A stretch of 64,000 nt of DNA from assembly GCA_028289455.1 (NCBI GenBank), contig JANQPN010000009.1:1-64000 (forward strand), in the 5' to 3' direction. A program made the translations under genes and the position numbers. Positions 48,045-56,160 of this stretch are shown piece after piece. How positions within the stretch are numbered: the stretch's first letter is position 1; each line of letters starts with the position of its first letter. Under the pieces are notes generated by a model. The model saw only the letters and a program-made list of their open reading frames with translations, was not told where the DNA came from and did not search any database. The stretch comes from Wenzhouxiangellaceae bacterium (GTDB lineage Bacteria; Pseudomonadota; Gammaproteobacteria; Xanthomonadales; Wenzhouxiangellaceae).

Positions 48045-48734
48045 ATGGTGTTTCAAATCTCCCGGTTGTTGATCGTAGAAGATGACCTGAGTCTGCAGGC
48101 CAGGCTGAAGGAATCACTGGCAGACAATCCGGCTTTCGGTGACATGCGTATCTGCGACAACCTGCGCGAGGCCAAACAACTGCTGCATCAGTTCCGCCCG
48201 GAAGTGGTGCTGCTGGACGTCGGCCTGCCTGACGGCAACGGTCTGGAACTGCTGGTTGAACGGCATGACCTTAATTACCACGCCAAGATGCTGATTCTAT
48301 CCGGGCTCAGTGATGAGCAAACCATTGTTAAAGCGATCCAGCTGGGGGCCGAAGGCTATCTGCTGAAGCAGGATTCCAAGGCCAATATTGAACAGGCACT
48401 GACCAGCATTATGCAGGGTATTCCACCACTAAGCCCCTCGGTGGCGCAGTGCATCATGCAGCATATGCGAACTGAGCAACCGACCCCGAGCCAAAGCAAC
48501 TATCCTGGCAGCGATACCGGTTTGCCTCCGGTGTTACCCCCGCGGCAGCAAATGACTCTGTCTCTGCTGGCACGCGGCATGACCTATCGTGAAATTGCCG
48601 GACATATGGATATTACCTTTAACACGGTTTCCACTTATGCCCAGGAGATATACAACAAACTGGCTGCCCGTTCGCGCAGCGAAGCGGTTTACAAAGCCCA
48701 GAAAATGGGGATTATTTCAGCAACGACCCATTAG
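48045..48734 (+). CDS. NarL/LuxR-type response regulator
   Basis: A 229-residue protein. The receiver domain (about 5-120) has the acidic pair ED12-D13, phosphoacceptor Asp58 in LLDVGLPDGNGL, and Lys in GYLLKQDS. A linker follows, then a LuxR-type helix-turn-helix (about 165-225, LSLLARGMTYREIAGHMDITFNTVSTYAQEIYNKL). I start at 48045 because the longer form from 47940 adds 35 residues unlike any receiver N-terminus. It lies 3 bases before the kinase gene, so the pair is one two-component system. Confidence 0.92.
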   Translation: MVFQISRLLIVEDDLSLQARLKESLADNPAFGDMRICDNLREAKQLLHQFRPEVVLLDVGLPDGNGLELLVERHDLNYHAKMLILSGLSDEQTIVKAIQLGAEGYLLKQDSKANIEQALTSIMQGIPPLSPSVAQCIMQHMRTEQPTPSQSNYPGSDTGLPPVLPPRQQMTLSLLARGMTYREIAGHMDITFNTVSTYAQEIYNKLAARSRSEAVYKAQKMGIISATTH

Positions 48735-48737
48735 TTA

Positions 48738-50591
48738 ATGCCTCCTGCCCTCAGATCCATTTTCATAAAAACCCTGCCCTGGATAGTCGCATTAGGCTAT
48801 TTGCTGCTGGTTGCCTCTCTGGGCTGGTCTTTCCACAAAATTGAAGCCTTCAAAATCGACAGCGTTGCTGAAGTCAGCACTGATGGACAATCATCGCCGG
48901 TAGAGCTTGGACTGTTCCGGATATCCAAGGAGCACTCAAAGACATCCCTTTTCCAGCTGACCTTCGAGTCCACTGCCGACACACCAAGGCTGGCGGTTTT
49001 CTTACCGAGGTTGTCCTCCGATGCACGTATCAGCGTAAACGGCACCCTGTTGCAGCTGGATAAGGTTTCATACCGGGCAAGGCACCAGTACCAGCCTCAG
49101 CTGATCGCTATTCCGGAGCAGGTATTGAATACAGGTCAACCCAACCTGCTGAACATTGAACTGCACGCACACGGACCGGCCATGTTATTAAGCAAGTTTT
49201 ATCTTGGTCCGCAGGTTAATCTGGAGCCCACCTACCGCTATTTTTATTTTTTCCGCACCGGCCTGGTACACAGCGCACTGGCGATAACACTGCTGCTGGC
49301 GATTTTTATGGCGACTTTCTGGCTGGTCAGGCCGCAGTTTAATGAGTATGGCTGGCTGGCTCTGGCATTCCTGGCATTTAATTATTATCTGCTGAGCTTC
49401 GCCCAGACATCAGAGGCTGTGCATTTTCAGCTTTATTCCTGGTCTTATCTGCTTGCCCGTGGTGTCTTCGTGTGGGCTTTTGTGCTGTTTGTGCACCGTT
49501 TTCTGCAGCTGCACAGACGCCGGTTTGAGTATTTTATTGGCGGCTTCTTTGCACTGGTATTCGGTATCGGCCTGATTCTGGTTCTGCGTGATCAGTATGT
49601 TGCCTTTCTGCAGCTTACCTTTTTCACCAGCCTGCCAATGGTATTGCTGATTATTGCGTATGTCTGTGTGGTCCTGAGTTATGCGCTGATCAAAAGCGGG
49701 CATGTCTATTTGCACTGGCTGCTGGTCGGCAGTCTGTTTGGGCTGCTCTTAGGTGCTCACGATGCACTGGTTTTGTTTGACTGGCAGCACTGGCTGATCA
49801 GGGATTTTTATATTTCCCATTACAGCATTCTGTTTATCGCCGCCGGTTACGGCGGCGTGTTGGTACACCGGGTTGCCCGGGCGCTGTTCAACAGCGAAGA
49901 CCTGAATGTTGAACTGAATCGCCTGCTGGATATTAAAACCAGTGAGCTGGAACAGGCGGCCAGCGCCCGGCTGCAGCAGGAAAAGCAGCTGACTTTGTAT
50001 GCTGAACGCCAGCGCATACTGGCCGACATGCATGATGGCGTAGGTGGTCAGCTGGTCGGCCTGCTGGCCGCCAGCCGTGACGGTCGGCTGAACCAGCAGA
50101 CTGTTACCGAAGAGCTTGATCTTATTCTGGCGGATTTAAGACTGGTTCTGGATGCCTTGACGCCGGCCGGGGAAGAACTGGTCATGGCGCTGGCCAGACT
50201 GCGGGAACGGTATACCGCATTGCTGGGGCATGCCGATATTCAACTGCACTGGCGCATTGACCCGGGTATTGACGCCATCAACATGCCCCCCAGCCTGACC
50301 ATCAATATTCTGCGTTTGATTCAGGAAGCGATACAAAACAGTATCAAACATGCGCAGGCCGACAATATTACTCTGCAGCTCACAGGAACTGCTGAACTGT
50401 ATACATTGACCATTGCCGATGATGGCATCGGTATTAATAACGCCACTCCCGGACATGGCACCAAAACCATGCAGCAGCGGGCCATGGCAGTTAACGGAAA
50501 TCTGGAAATATCCACAGCCGCTGAAGGCGGCACCCGCATAACGCTGGGCTTTCCAGCACCTGGCAATAAAGCTGCGGGTGATACGCATTAA
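48738..50591 (+). CDS. NarL-family sensor histidine kinase with 7TM (7TMR-DISM-like) sensor
   Basis: A 617-residue membrane kinase. An N-terminal helix (about 12-31) is followed by an extracytoplasmic beta-rich domain (about 40-165), seven helices (about 170-385), a coiled coil (NVELNRLLDIKTSELEQ), and the dimerisation domain with His432 in DMHDGVGGQLVG. The ATPase domain carries QEAIQNSIKHA (N box), ADDGIGI (G1) and GGTRITL (G2). Such sensors often detect carbohydrates or other small ligands. The likely target genes lie directly downstream (see the palindromes at 50698 and 52839). Confidence 0.92.
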   Translation: MPPALRSIFIKTLPWIVALGYLLLVASLGWSFHKIEAFKIDSVAEVSTDGQSSPVELGLFRISKEHSKTSLFQLTFESTADTPRLAVFLPRLSSDARISVNGTLLQLDKVSYRARHQYQPQLIAIPEQVLNTGQPNLLNIELHAHGPAMLLSKFYLGPQVNLEPTYRYFYFFRTGLVHSALAITLLLAIFMATFWLVRPQFNEYGWLALAFLAFNYYLLSFAQTSEAVHFQLYSWSYLLARGVFVWAFVLFVHRFLQLHRRRFEYFIGGFFALVFGIGLILVLRDQYVAFLQLTFFTSLPMVLLIIAYVCVVLSYALIKSGHVYLHWLLVGSLFGLLLGAHDALVLFDWQHWLIRDFYISHYSILFIAAGYGGVLVHRVARALFNSEDLNVELNRLLDIKTSELEQAASARLQQEKQLTLYAERQRILADMHDGVGGQLVGLLAASRDGRLNQQTVTEELDLILADLRLVLDALTPAGEELVMALARLRERYTALLGHADIQLHWRIDPGIDAINMPPSLTINILRLIQEAIQNSIKHAQADNITLQLTGTAELYTLTIADDGIGINNATPGHGTKTMQQRAMAVNGNLEISTAAEGGTRITLGFPAPGNKAAGDTH

Positions 50592-50697
50592 GCATCCGCT
50601 GTGTCAGAACAGCCGGTAGTCACCGGATTGACGGGCATGCCGTTGTCAGGTTTTCAAAACTGTGCCTGATTTCGTTAATTTAATTATTTTCCTATAC

Positions 50698-50711
50698 CCC
50701 AAATTTTTGGG
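50698..50711. promoter_or_regulatory. Palindrome CCCAAATTTTTGGG, candidate response-regulator site
   Basis: Perfect 6-bp arms flank a TT centre. The extended form is ACCCCAAATTTTTGGGTAAACAG. It lies in the 282-bp gap between the kinase gene and the beta-lactamase-like gene, 162 bases before that start. A near copy stands before the next gene. The rest of the gap holds no gene. Confidence 0.6.
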
Positions 50712-50873
50712 TAAACAGTTCTCGCCGATACCGGCAAACTAAACACACCATATCTAATCTGTCCGTTGTTGATGTTTTGAAGCAGCGGAATTTAAGGGGT
50801 AATTGGCTTTTCCTGACCAGCTGTATCTCGGCCATTTTTTATGGCTTAAGAATAATAATAATGGAGAAAAGCA

Positions 50874-52796
50874 ATGAAAATTAGAGACACTTTTTTAGCA
50901 GCGGGCTTCGTGCTGACGGCCTGCAGTGCACCGGTGCATGACGACCCCGATGAGACTGATCAGGTCGCTAACTTTAACGGCTTGTGGGCATCACTCAAAG
51001 ATTTTCACTTTGAAAGCAAGCACAATGACTACATTGATAATCTAATCACCAACGGTGATCCTGCCAACGACCTGAACGGCTTGGTTACCGAAAATGCACC
51101 GGGTTGTGCCATCGGCGTGTTGCACGAAAATGACATTACCTATCTGCAAACGTATGGTTATTCCACCGAGTTCAGCGACTGGAACATGGCCACCATTACC
51201 CCGGTCGCATCCATTTCCAAGACCATTACAGCCATCGCCATCATGCGGATGGTCGAGGAAGGCATGATGAATCTTGACACACCGGTCAATCAGTATGTCG
51301 GTGACGCCGGTGTTTTTAATGGTATTACCATTGCCGAACTGTTAAGCCTGGACGCCGGCGTACCTCCCGGTTCACCACCCTGGGATACCACACCCAGCTG
51401 CCCCATTTCATTTCCCGCCAGTGCCACCACTGATTGGTGTTTAAGTCACCCGCGGGTCGCTATTCACACCATCAAAAACGACCTTACACTGGGACCACAG
51501 GCAGACAAATATTCGAATATGAGCATCATGGCTGCCGCGGCTGCGCTTGATCAGATCAGCTACGATGAAGCTCAGGTTGATGATAATCATCGTGGCTACG
51601 AAGCCTGGGTCTGGCATCAGCTGGGCCACTGGGCGGGTAACCACAGTATTAAAGGCGAATTCACCAGCATGGCGCTGACTCATTCGTGGCGTGAGAACGA
51701 TATTATCAACTATGCGGATGGATTTGACTGTAATGGTGGGTGCGGCATGAATCCGCCGCTGATGCCGGCCTGGTTAAATGCGGGAGACCGTGAAGGCTGG
51801 TGGGGGCCCGCCGGCGGTTGGGCTATGACGATTGGAGACCTGGCCCGGTTTGCCGCCATCATCAATACCAATGATATTCTCACCAAGCAGATCGGCAACA
51901 ATTCGTGGAATGAGTTATTTGTCCAACTCAACGATGTTTTTGACGACATACCCGGTGATGATTATGGACTGGGCACTATCGTGGAAAACTGGTCAGGTAT
52001 TGAAGTTGCCGGCGAAGAGAACCCCGATAACGAGAAAATTGTATGGCATGGCGGAGATTTATACGGCTATGCCAGTGTGTGGTATTACTCTGAGATTGAC
52101 AACGAATCTTATGCCGTGGTGATGCAGTGCAACGGCGCATCTGCTGAATCCAGCAGTTTCCAGCTTAAAGAATATGCAAAGAACATTATCGCGTATGCAC
52201 GCGCCGGCGGTGATATTCATGGCACGCTGGATGTCACCACAGGATTTGCCAGTCCGGACCAGGCTGCAGGTGAATATATACTCGATCCTGATGCCACGTA
52301 TTTAGCCAGCCCGCAAAGTCTGCATATTCCGTTATTGCTGGATAATGAATTGCTGTTTTCAGTAGAAACTGAAGGCCAGGATCTGCTGGATTTCACAGTT
52401 CAGGAAGTTACCTTAGCCAGTGACGGAACACCTGTCCCTACAAATTCGCCTGCCATCATGCTGGGCAGTTACACCTATAGACCCAATCGCAAACTAACCA
52501 CCCAGCCGTTGGATATTGCCCTGCAGGTCAATAACAAAAGTCTGCCGCTTGAACATGCTGTATTCAATCTGGGCTTTGCCAAACAGGGCACACACATTGC
52601 CGAAAGCGCCATCAACGGTGTGCTTGATCTAAGAAACCTTGACCGCTTCGGCCTTGCAAGCAACTGGCAGCAGTTATGCAGCGTCAGCGACGCACAGGAT
52701 GGTATTTCCTGCCAACCCTGCGCAGATGATACCCGTGCCTGTCTGCCGTTAACCTGGAATACCCAGGCAGTCCGTCTGTCACCCCGCCGGGAATAA
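50874..52796 (+). CDS. Lipoprotein of the serine beta-lactamase / class C penicillin-binding family
   Basis: A 640-residue protein with a lipoprotein signal; the lipobox is LTAC at residues 16-19. The beta-lactamase-like domain (about 70-430) has the SxxK motif in ASISKTITA, YSN in DKYSNMS, and HGGD in VWHGGDLYGYAS where class C enzymes have KTG. A C-terminal domain of about 200 residues (from about 450) is beta-rich and ends with several cysteines. Family members include esterases, D-amino-acid peptidases and cell-wall hydrolases, so antibiotic resistance should not be assumed. GGAG precedes the ATG. Confidence 0.85.
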   Translation: MKIRDTFLAAGFVLTACSAPVHDDPDETDQVANFNGLWASLKDFHFESKHNDYIDNLITNGDPANDLNGLVTENAPGCAIGVLHENDITYLQTYGYSTEFSDWNMATITPVASISKTITAIAIMRMVEEGMMNLDTPVNQYVGDAGVFNGITIAELLSLDAGVPPGSPPWDTTPSCPISFPASATTDWCLSHPRVAIHTIKNDLTLGPQADKYSNMSIMAAAAALDQISYDEAQVDDNHRGYEAWVWHQLGHWAGNHSIKGEFTSMALTHSWRENDIINYADGFDCNGGCGMNPPLMPAWLNAGDREGWWGPAGGWAMTIGDLARFAAIINTNDILTKQIGNNSWNELFVQLNDVFDDIPGDDYGLGTIVENWSGIEVAGEENPDNEKIVWHGGDLYGYASVWYYSEIDNESYAVVMQCNGASAESSSFQLKEYAKNIIAYARAGGDIHGTLDVTTGFASPDQAAGEYILDPDATYLASPQSLHIPLLLDNELLFSVETEGQDLLDFTVQEVTLASDGTPVPTNSPAIMLGSYTYRPNRKLTTQPLDIALQVNNKSLPLEHAVFNLGFAKQGTHIAESAINGVLDLRNLDRFGLASNWQQLCSVSDAQDGISCQPCADDTRACLPLTWNTQAVRLSPRRE

Positions 52797-52838
52797 CCGG
52801 CTCTCCCGGGGTTCGGGTAAGCCTGAATCCCGGCAACC

Positions 52839-52852
52839 CCCTAATTTTTGGG
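52839..52852. promoter_or_regulatory. Near-copy of the palindrome (CCCTAATTTTTGGG)
   Basis: It differs from the site at 50698 by one base within the 14-bp core and shares the flank TAA(C/A)CAG. It lies 74 bases before the start of the exported 166-residue protein, a distance suited to an activator site. Confidence 0.55.
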
Positions 52853-52890
52853 TAACCAGCATAAAAGCTAATCACTAAGCTGGTTGCCCA
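52849..52890 (+). repeat. 12-bp inverted repeat in the leader of the exported 166-residue protein
   Basis: TGGGTAACCAGC and GCTGGTTGCCCA can pair fully in RNA (one G-U) around an 18-base loop. It overlaps the end of the palindrome. It could be part of the operator or an mRNA leader hairpin; the gene starts 36 bases later. Confidence 0.5.
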
Positions 52891-52926
52891 AGCTATCTCA
52901 TTAACTTTTTACCTGGAGTCATATCA

Positions 52927-53427
52927 ATGAACAATAACCTCAAAATTACCCGGGTCCGCTTTACTTTATTTTCCCTGTTGCTGGCGTTGTTGTCTGTCGG
53001 CCATCTGCATGCCGCCGAAGCCGTTTCTTTTTTAGCCAATGTTGATCCAGACAGCGATCAAACCGTTTTGACCGTTCAGCTTGGTGATCAGCAGATTCCC
53101 ACCAGCGAGCTGAATGATATGCTGCGGCCGGGTGGCGGCAGCGTGTTGCGAATTACTTCGGTACACGGGTTTCTTACCGGTACCCCGCAGGTACCAAGCA
53201 CCTCGGATTATGCGGTCATATTCGTCGGTGCCATTATGCGAGGAGGTATACGGGGTTTCGGTGCCGGCACCCTGTCACTCAATGGCGCTGGAACGACTCA
53301 GATTAATTTTGATCCGGGCCTGGTTGCCAGCTTATTAAATAATGAATATCTGGTGATACGCAGCCAGTCGCAATCCAATCATGAAGCGCGTGTTGAAGTA
53401 CACGGCTTCCTGGAGGACGCTAACTGA
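52927..53427 (+). CDS. Small exported protein of unknown function
   Basis: A 166-residue protein with a signal peptide (about 1-34, ending LHAAEA). The mature part is about 130 residues, beta-rich, with few charged residues and no cysteine. I recognise no family. Notable segments are DSDQTVLTVQLGDQQIP, GSVLRITSVHGFLTG and LNNEYLVIRSQSQSNHEARVEVHGF. CTGGAG lies upstream of the ATG. It shares an upstream palindrome with the beta-lactamase-like gene, so both may answer to the two-component system. Confidence 0.8.
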   Translation: MNNNLKITRVRFTLFSLLLALLSVGHLHAAEAVSFLANVDPDSDQTVLTVQLGDQQIPTSELNDMLRPGGGSVLRITSVHGFLTGTPQVPSTSDYAVIFVGAIMRGGIRGFGAGTLSLNGAGTTQINFDPGLVASLLNNEYLVIRSQSQSNHEARVEVHGFLEDAN

Positions 53428-53464
53428 AGTCTGAAAATTTTTGCTTAAGGCTGCGCCCCAGCCG

Positions 53465-53496
53465 GAGACTGCATGGAGACTGTTTCATGCAGTCTC
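53465..53496. terminator. Hairpin terminator between convergent genes
   Basis: GAGACTGCATG and CATGCAGTCTC form a perfect 11-bp stem with a 10-base loop, followed by TTATTA on the plus strand. It lies between the exported-protein stop at 53427 and the amidohydrolase stop at 53500. Confidence 0.75.
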
Positions 53497-53499
53497 TTA

Positions 53500-54636
53500 T
53501 TACCTGTTGCACTGTCTCAGAATTTCCATGAACACCCCGGCCCCATGGTCAATCAATTCATCGGGAAAATCGTAATCAGGATTATGCAGAGCAGCATGCC
53601 GTTCTCCTGCCCCAAGACCGAACAATGCCCCCTGACAGGTGTTGATGATATGCCCGAAGTCTTCTGACCAGCGAATTGGCTGCGACAGCTGAATCAGCTC
53701 TGCGCCGGCCGATTCAGCAGCAGCAGCGACCACCGTTATACCCTCAACCGTGTTGTTGACAGCGGGAAAAACATCTTCAAAGGCTATTGCAAAGCTCAAC
53801 TCATATTGCGCGCACAACTGTGTCAGCTGTAGTTCGATTTCAGCCAGCATCGCCTGCATGATTTCATCTGTCTGGCTGCGCAAAGTGACGTAAAGCTCAG
53901 CACTTCCGGGTGCCGTTCCAAATGCCTTGGCGCCCAGCTGCGCACCCACTACCGTGGCCAATGCCAGCCCGTTCTTCCCAAAGCGCCCGGAAAACTCTGC
54001 CAGGCTGTCGATCAGTGCAGTCATCACCGGCGCCGGTGATCGGCCGGTTTCCGGCTGTGCGGCATGCGCTGTTTTACCGGTTAATGTGACGATAACCCCA
54101 CGCGAAGCGCAATTCATGGTGCCCTGGCGCAACACTACGCTGCCCATCGGATAACCCGGCATGTTATGCAGTGCAAATGCATAGTCCGGCTGCAGCGCCT
54201 GAAACTTTTCATCCCGGCAAACCGCTGCTGCACCGGTGCCGGTCTCCTCAGCCGGTTGAAACAACAACATCACCTGGGCGTCATCCATGGGCTGCTGTTG
54301 CAGACGACGTGCCACTTCCAGCAGTATCGCCATGTGTCCGTCATGCCCGCATTTATGTGCTATGCCGGTGTGCTCAGAGCGGTATTCGAAGTTATTGGTT
54401 TCCTGAATCGGTAAGGCATCCAGTTCGCAACGCAGGAGAATCTTCTGCGCTTCAGATTTACCGAATACCGCCATCACGCCGTACCCACCAATACCAGTCA
54501 GCAACTGCTCAGGGTGATATGCCGACAGCCATTGGGCTATCTGCTCTGCGGTGCCACGCTCTTCGCCTGATAATTCCGGCACCCGGTGCAGAGCACGCCG
54601 GGCTGCCCGGGTAGATTCGATTACCGGGATTGACAT
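53500..54636 (-). CDS. M20-family amidohydrolase / N-acyl-amino-acid deacylase
   Basis: A 378-residue metal-dependent amidohydrolase. Metal ligands are in KCGHDGHMAILL, the catalytic Glu pair is in PAEETGTGA, a His is in YAFALHNMPGYP, and a last His lies near EDFGHIINTC. The dimerisation insert is at about 180-290. Family members cut N-acyl amino acids, hippurate or acetylated diaminopimelate. The start is the ATG at 54636 (MSIPVIEST); earlier codons overlap the upstream gene. The PLP-enzyme gene ends 8 bases before it, so both are one operon, probably for amino-acid use. Confidence 0.88.
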   Translation of the reverse strand: MSIPVIESTRAARRALHRVPELSGEERGTAEQIAQWLSAYHPEQLLTGIGGYGVMAVFGKSEAQKILLRCELDALPIQETNNFEYRSEHTGIAHKCGHDGHMAILLEVARRLQQQPMDDAQVMLLFQPAEETGTGAAAVCRDEKFQALQPDYAFALHNMPGYPMGSVVLRQGTMNCASRGVIVTLTGKTAHAAQPETGRSPAPVMTALIDSLAEFSGRFGKNGLALATVVGAQLGAKAFGTAPGSAELYVTLRSQTDEIMQAMLAEIELQLTQLCAQYELSFAIAFEDVFPAVNNTVEGITVVAAAAESAGAELIQLSQPIRWSEDFGHIINTCQGALFGLGAGERHAALHNPDYDFPDELIDHGAGVFMEILRQCNR

Positions 54637-54643
54637 AACGCCG

Positions 54644-55780
54644 TTACGCTTGCCGAGCCTGCTGTAAAGCCTGATGGAGATCGGCAATCAAATCTTCAGC
54701 CTGTTCTATGCCGGTTGAAATACGCAGCAGCTGCTGATCCACACCCTGGCTGGCACTGTCTTCAGCGGGCACCCGCGCATGTGATGTCAAAATTGGCTGA
54801 CAGCAGGTCGTTTCCACTCCGCCCAGGCTGACTGCGGAACTGATCAGCCTGAGCTTCCGCTCAACCAGCTCAGCGGTCAGCGGCGGCTTCACCCGGAATG
54901 ACAGCATGCCGCCGAAATCCGCCATTTGTGTCTTTGCCAGCTGATGCTGAGGGTGGCTGGTCAGACCCGGGTAGTCCACACACTCCACATCAGGGTGTTG
55001 CTCCAGCGCCCGGGCCACAGCGATCGCATTTTGACATTGCCGCTCAACCCTGATGGCCAGGGTTTTAATACTGCGCTCCAGCAAGGCCGCTGTTTGAGCA
55101 TTCATGCTGCCGCCCAGCCGTAGGCCCAGCTCGCGGATCGGTGCAATCAGCTGTTTACTGCCCAACACCACACCTGCACAGATATCACTGTGACCACCGA
55201 TGTATTTGGTCGCGCTGTGCACGACCAGGTCTGCACCCAGCCGCAACGGATTCTGCAGAACCGGCGTGGCAAAAGTATTATCGATTACCACCAGTATGCC
55301 CCGTGCGCTGGCCTGGCTGCACAGATATTCCAGATCAATCACCTGCAGGCGCGGATTACAGGGTGTTTCGCAGAAAATCACCTTTGCATTGTTACCACAC
55401 GCTGCCAGCAACGCCTCGGCATCCGGCTGTGCATAGCTGACTTCAATACCCAGCCGCGGCAGCTGCTGACGGCACATGTCATCACTGCCACCGTAAATAC
55501 CGCTGGCCACCACCAGCTGGTCGCCATTGTTCAGATGTGCCTGCAGTGCAGTGCTGATGGCTGCCAGTCCGGAGGCACATAAAACTCCATCCTCTGCATG
55601 CTCCAGAGCCGCCAGTTTATCCACCACTGCCTGCTGGTTGGGCGTATTGAAATAGCGGGGATAACGGACCTGATCGTGGTCCAGATAAGGATAGGCGCTA
55701 TCGGCGTAGACCGGTGTGTTTAACCCGCCCTGCGGATCTCTCCGGGTTCCGCTGTGTACTGCCAGTGTGGATTTATGCAT
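54644..55780 (-). CDS. Cys/Met metabolism PLP-dependent enzyme (cystathionine gamma-synthase / lyase type)
   Basis: A 378-residue fold-type I enzyme. It has RYFNTPNQQAVVDKLAALE, CASGLAAISTAL, FCETPCNPRLQVID, DNTFATPVLQNPLRLGAD, and the PLP Lys in VHSATKYIGGHSD. The C-terminal SLGGVETTCCQPILTSHARVP fits cystathionine gamma-synthase or gamma/beta-lyases. Sequence alone does not decide between synthesis and breakdown; pairing with an amidohydrolase slightly favours catabolism or sulfur recycling. Confidence 0.88.
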   Translation of the reverse strand: MHKSTLAVHSGTRRDPQGGLNTPVYADSAYPYLDHDQVRYPRYFNTPNQQAVVDKLAALEHAEDGVLCASGLAAISTALQAHLNNGDQLVVASGIYGGSDDMCRQQLPRLGIEVSYAQPDAEALLAACGNNAKVIFCETPCNPRLQVIDLEYLCSQASARGILVVIDNTFATPVLQNPLRLGADLVVHSATKYIGGHSDICAGVVLGSKQLIAPIRELGLRLGGSMNAQTAALLERSIKTLAIRVERQCQNAIAVARALEQHPDVECVDYPGLTSHPQHQLAKTQMADFGGMLSFRVKPPLTAELVERKLRLISSAVSLGGVETTCCQPILTSHARVPAEDSASQGVDQQLLRISTGIEQAEDLIADLHQALQQARQA

Positions 55781-56056
55781 GGTTGCTTACTCATCATCAG
55801 CTGCCGTCAGTAATATTATCGGCATTGCCCGGCGCTGAATTCCGCGGTGGCAAGCCGAAGGAACTGATTATGCGTGTTTTGCCGGTAATTTGCCTGCTGT
55901 TTTTCGCTTAGTCTTATAACCTTCCGCAATGTCCGGCATTCGCTCCCGCAGAAATTCTTTGATCAACACGCTGTAAATCAGACGGAATATTCATCAGGCA
56001 ATAGAACATCCGCCGGTAAGCCTATGATTAATTTATTATTAACATATTATTAACAC
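55781..56056. other. Intergenic region with no recognised gene
   Basis: Part of the 380-base gap before the M23 peptidase gene. A minus-strand open stretch near 55870-55990 reads LIKEFLRERMPDIAEGYKTK but has no start codon or ribosome-binding site. An 11-base direct repeat (ATTATTAACAT/C) lies near 56034-56055, next to the promoter at 56057. Confidence 0.5.
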
Positions 56057-56085
56057 TTGCCAGCCGGGCCCAGTTTCTGGATAAT
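56057..56085 (+). promoter_or_regulatory. Sigma-70 promoter for the M23 peptidase-bactofilin operon
   Basis: TTGCCA (56057-56062) and GATAAT (56080-56085) are separated by 17 bases; each matches consensus at five of six positions. Transcription would start near 56092, about 70 bases before the GTG start. Confidence 0.7.
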
Positions 56086-56097
56086 GACTGACCCTTT

Positions 56098-56124
56098 ACC
56101 CCGTTTGCGGATAGCCAACGGGGT
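56098..56124 (+). other. Leader hairpin in the M23 peptidase transcript
   Basis: ACCCCGTT and AACGGGGT form an 8-bp stem with an 11-base loop, just after the predicted transcription start and 36 bases before the GTG. It could affect mRNA stability or translation. Confidence 0.4.
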
Positions 56125-56160
56125 TATACATATAAATAGACACCAGCAAAGGACAGGGCT

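Noticed and set aside
50874..52796. Antibiotic-resistance beta-lactamase
   Set aside because: The SxxK, YSN and HGG motifs place it in the broad fold, but it is a 640-residue lipoprotein with an extra C-terminal domain; resistance is not supported.
55870..55990. Short minus-strand frame (LIKEFLRERMPDIAEGYKTK) before the M23 gene
   Set aside because: No start codon or ribosome-binding site, stops close upstream, and no family that I recognise.
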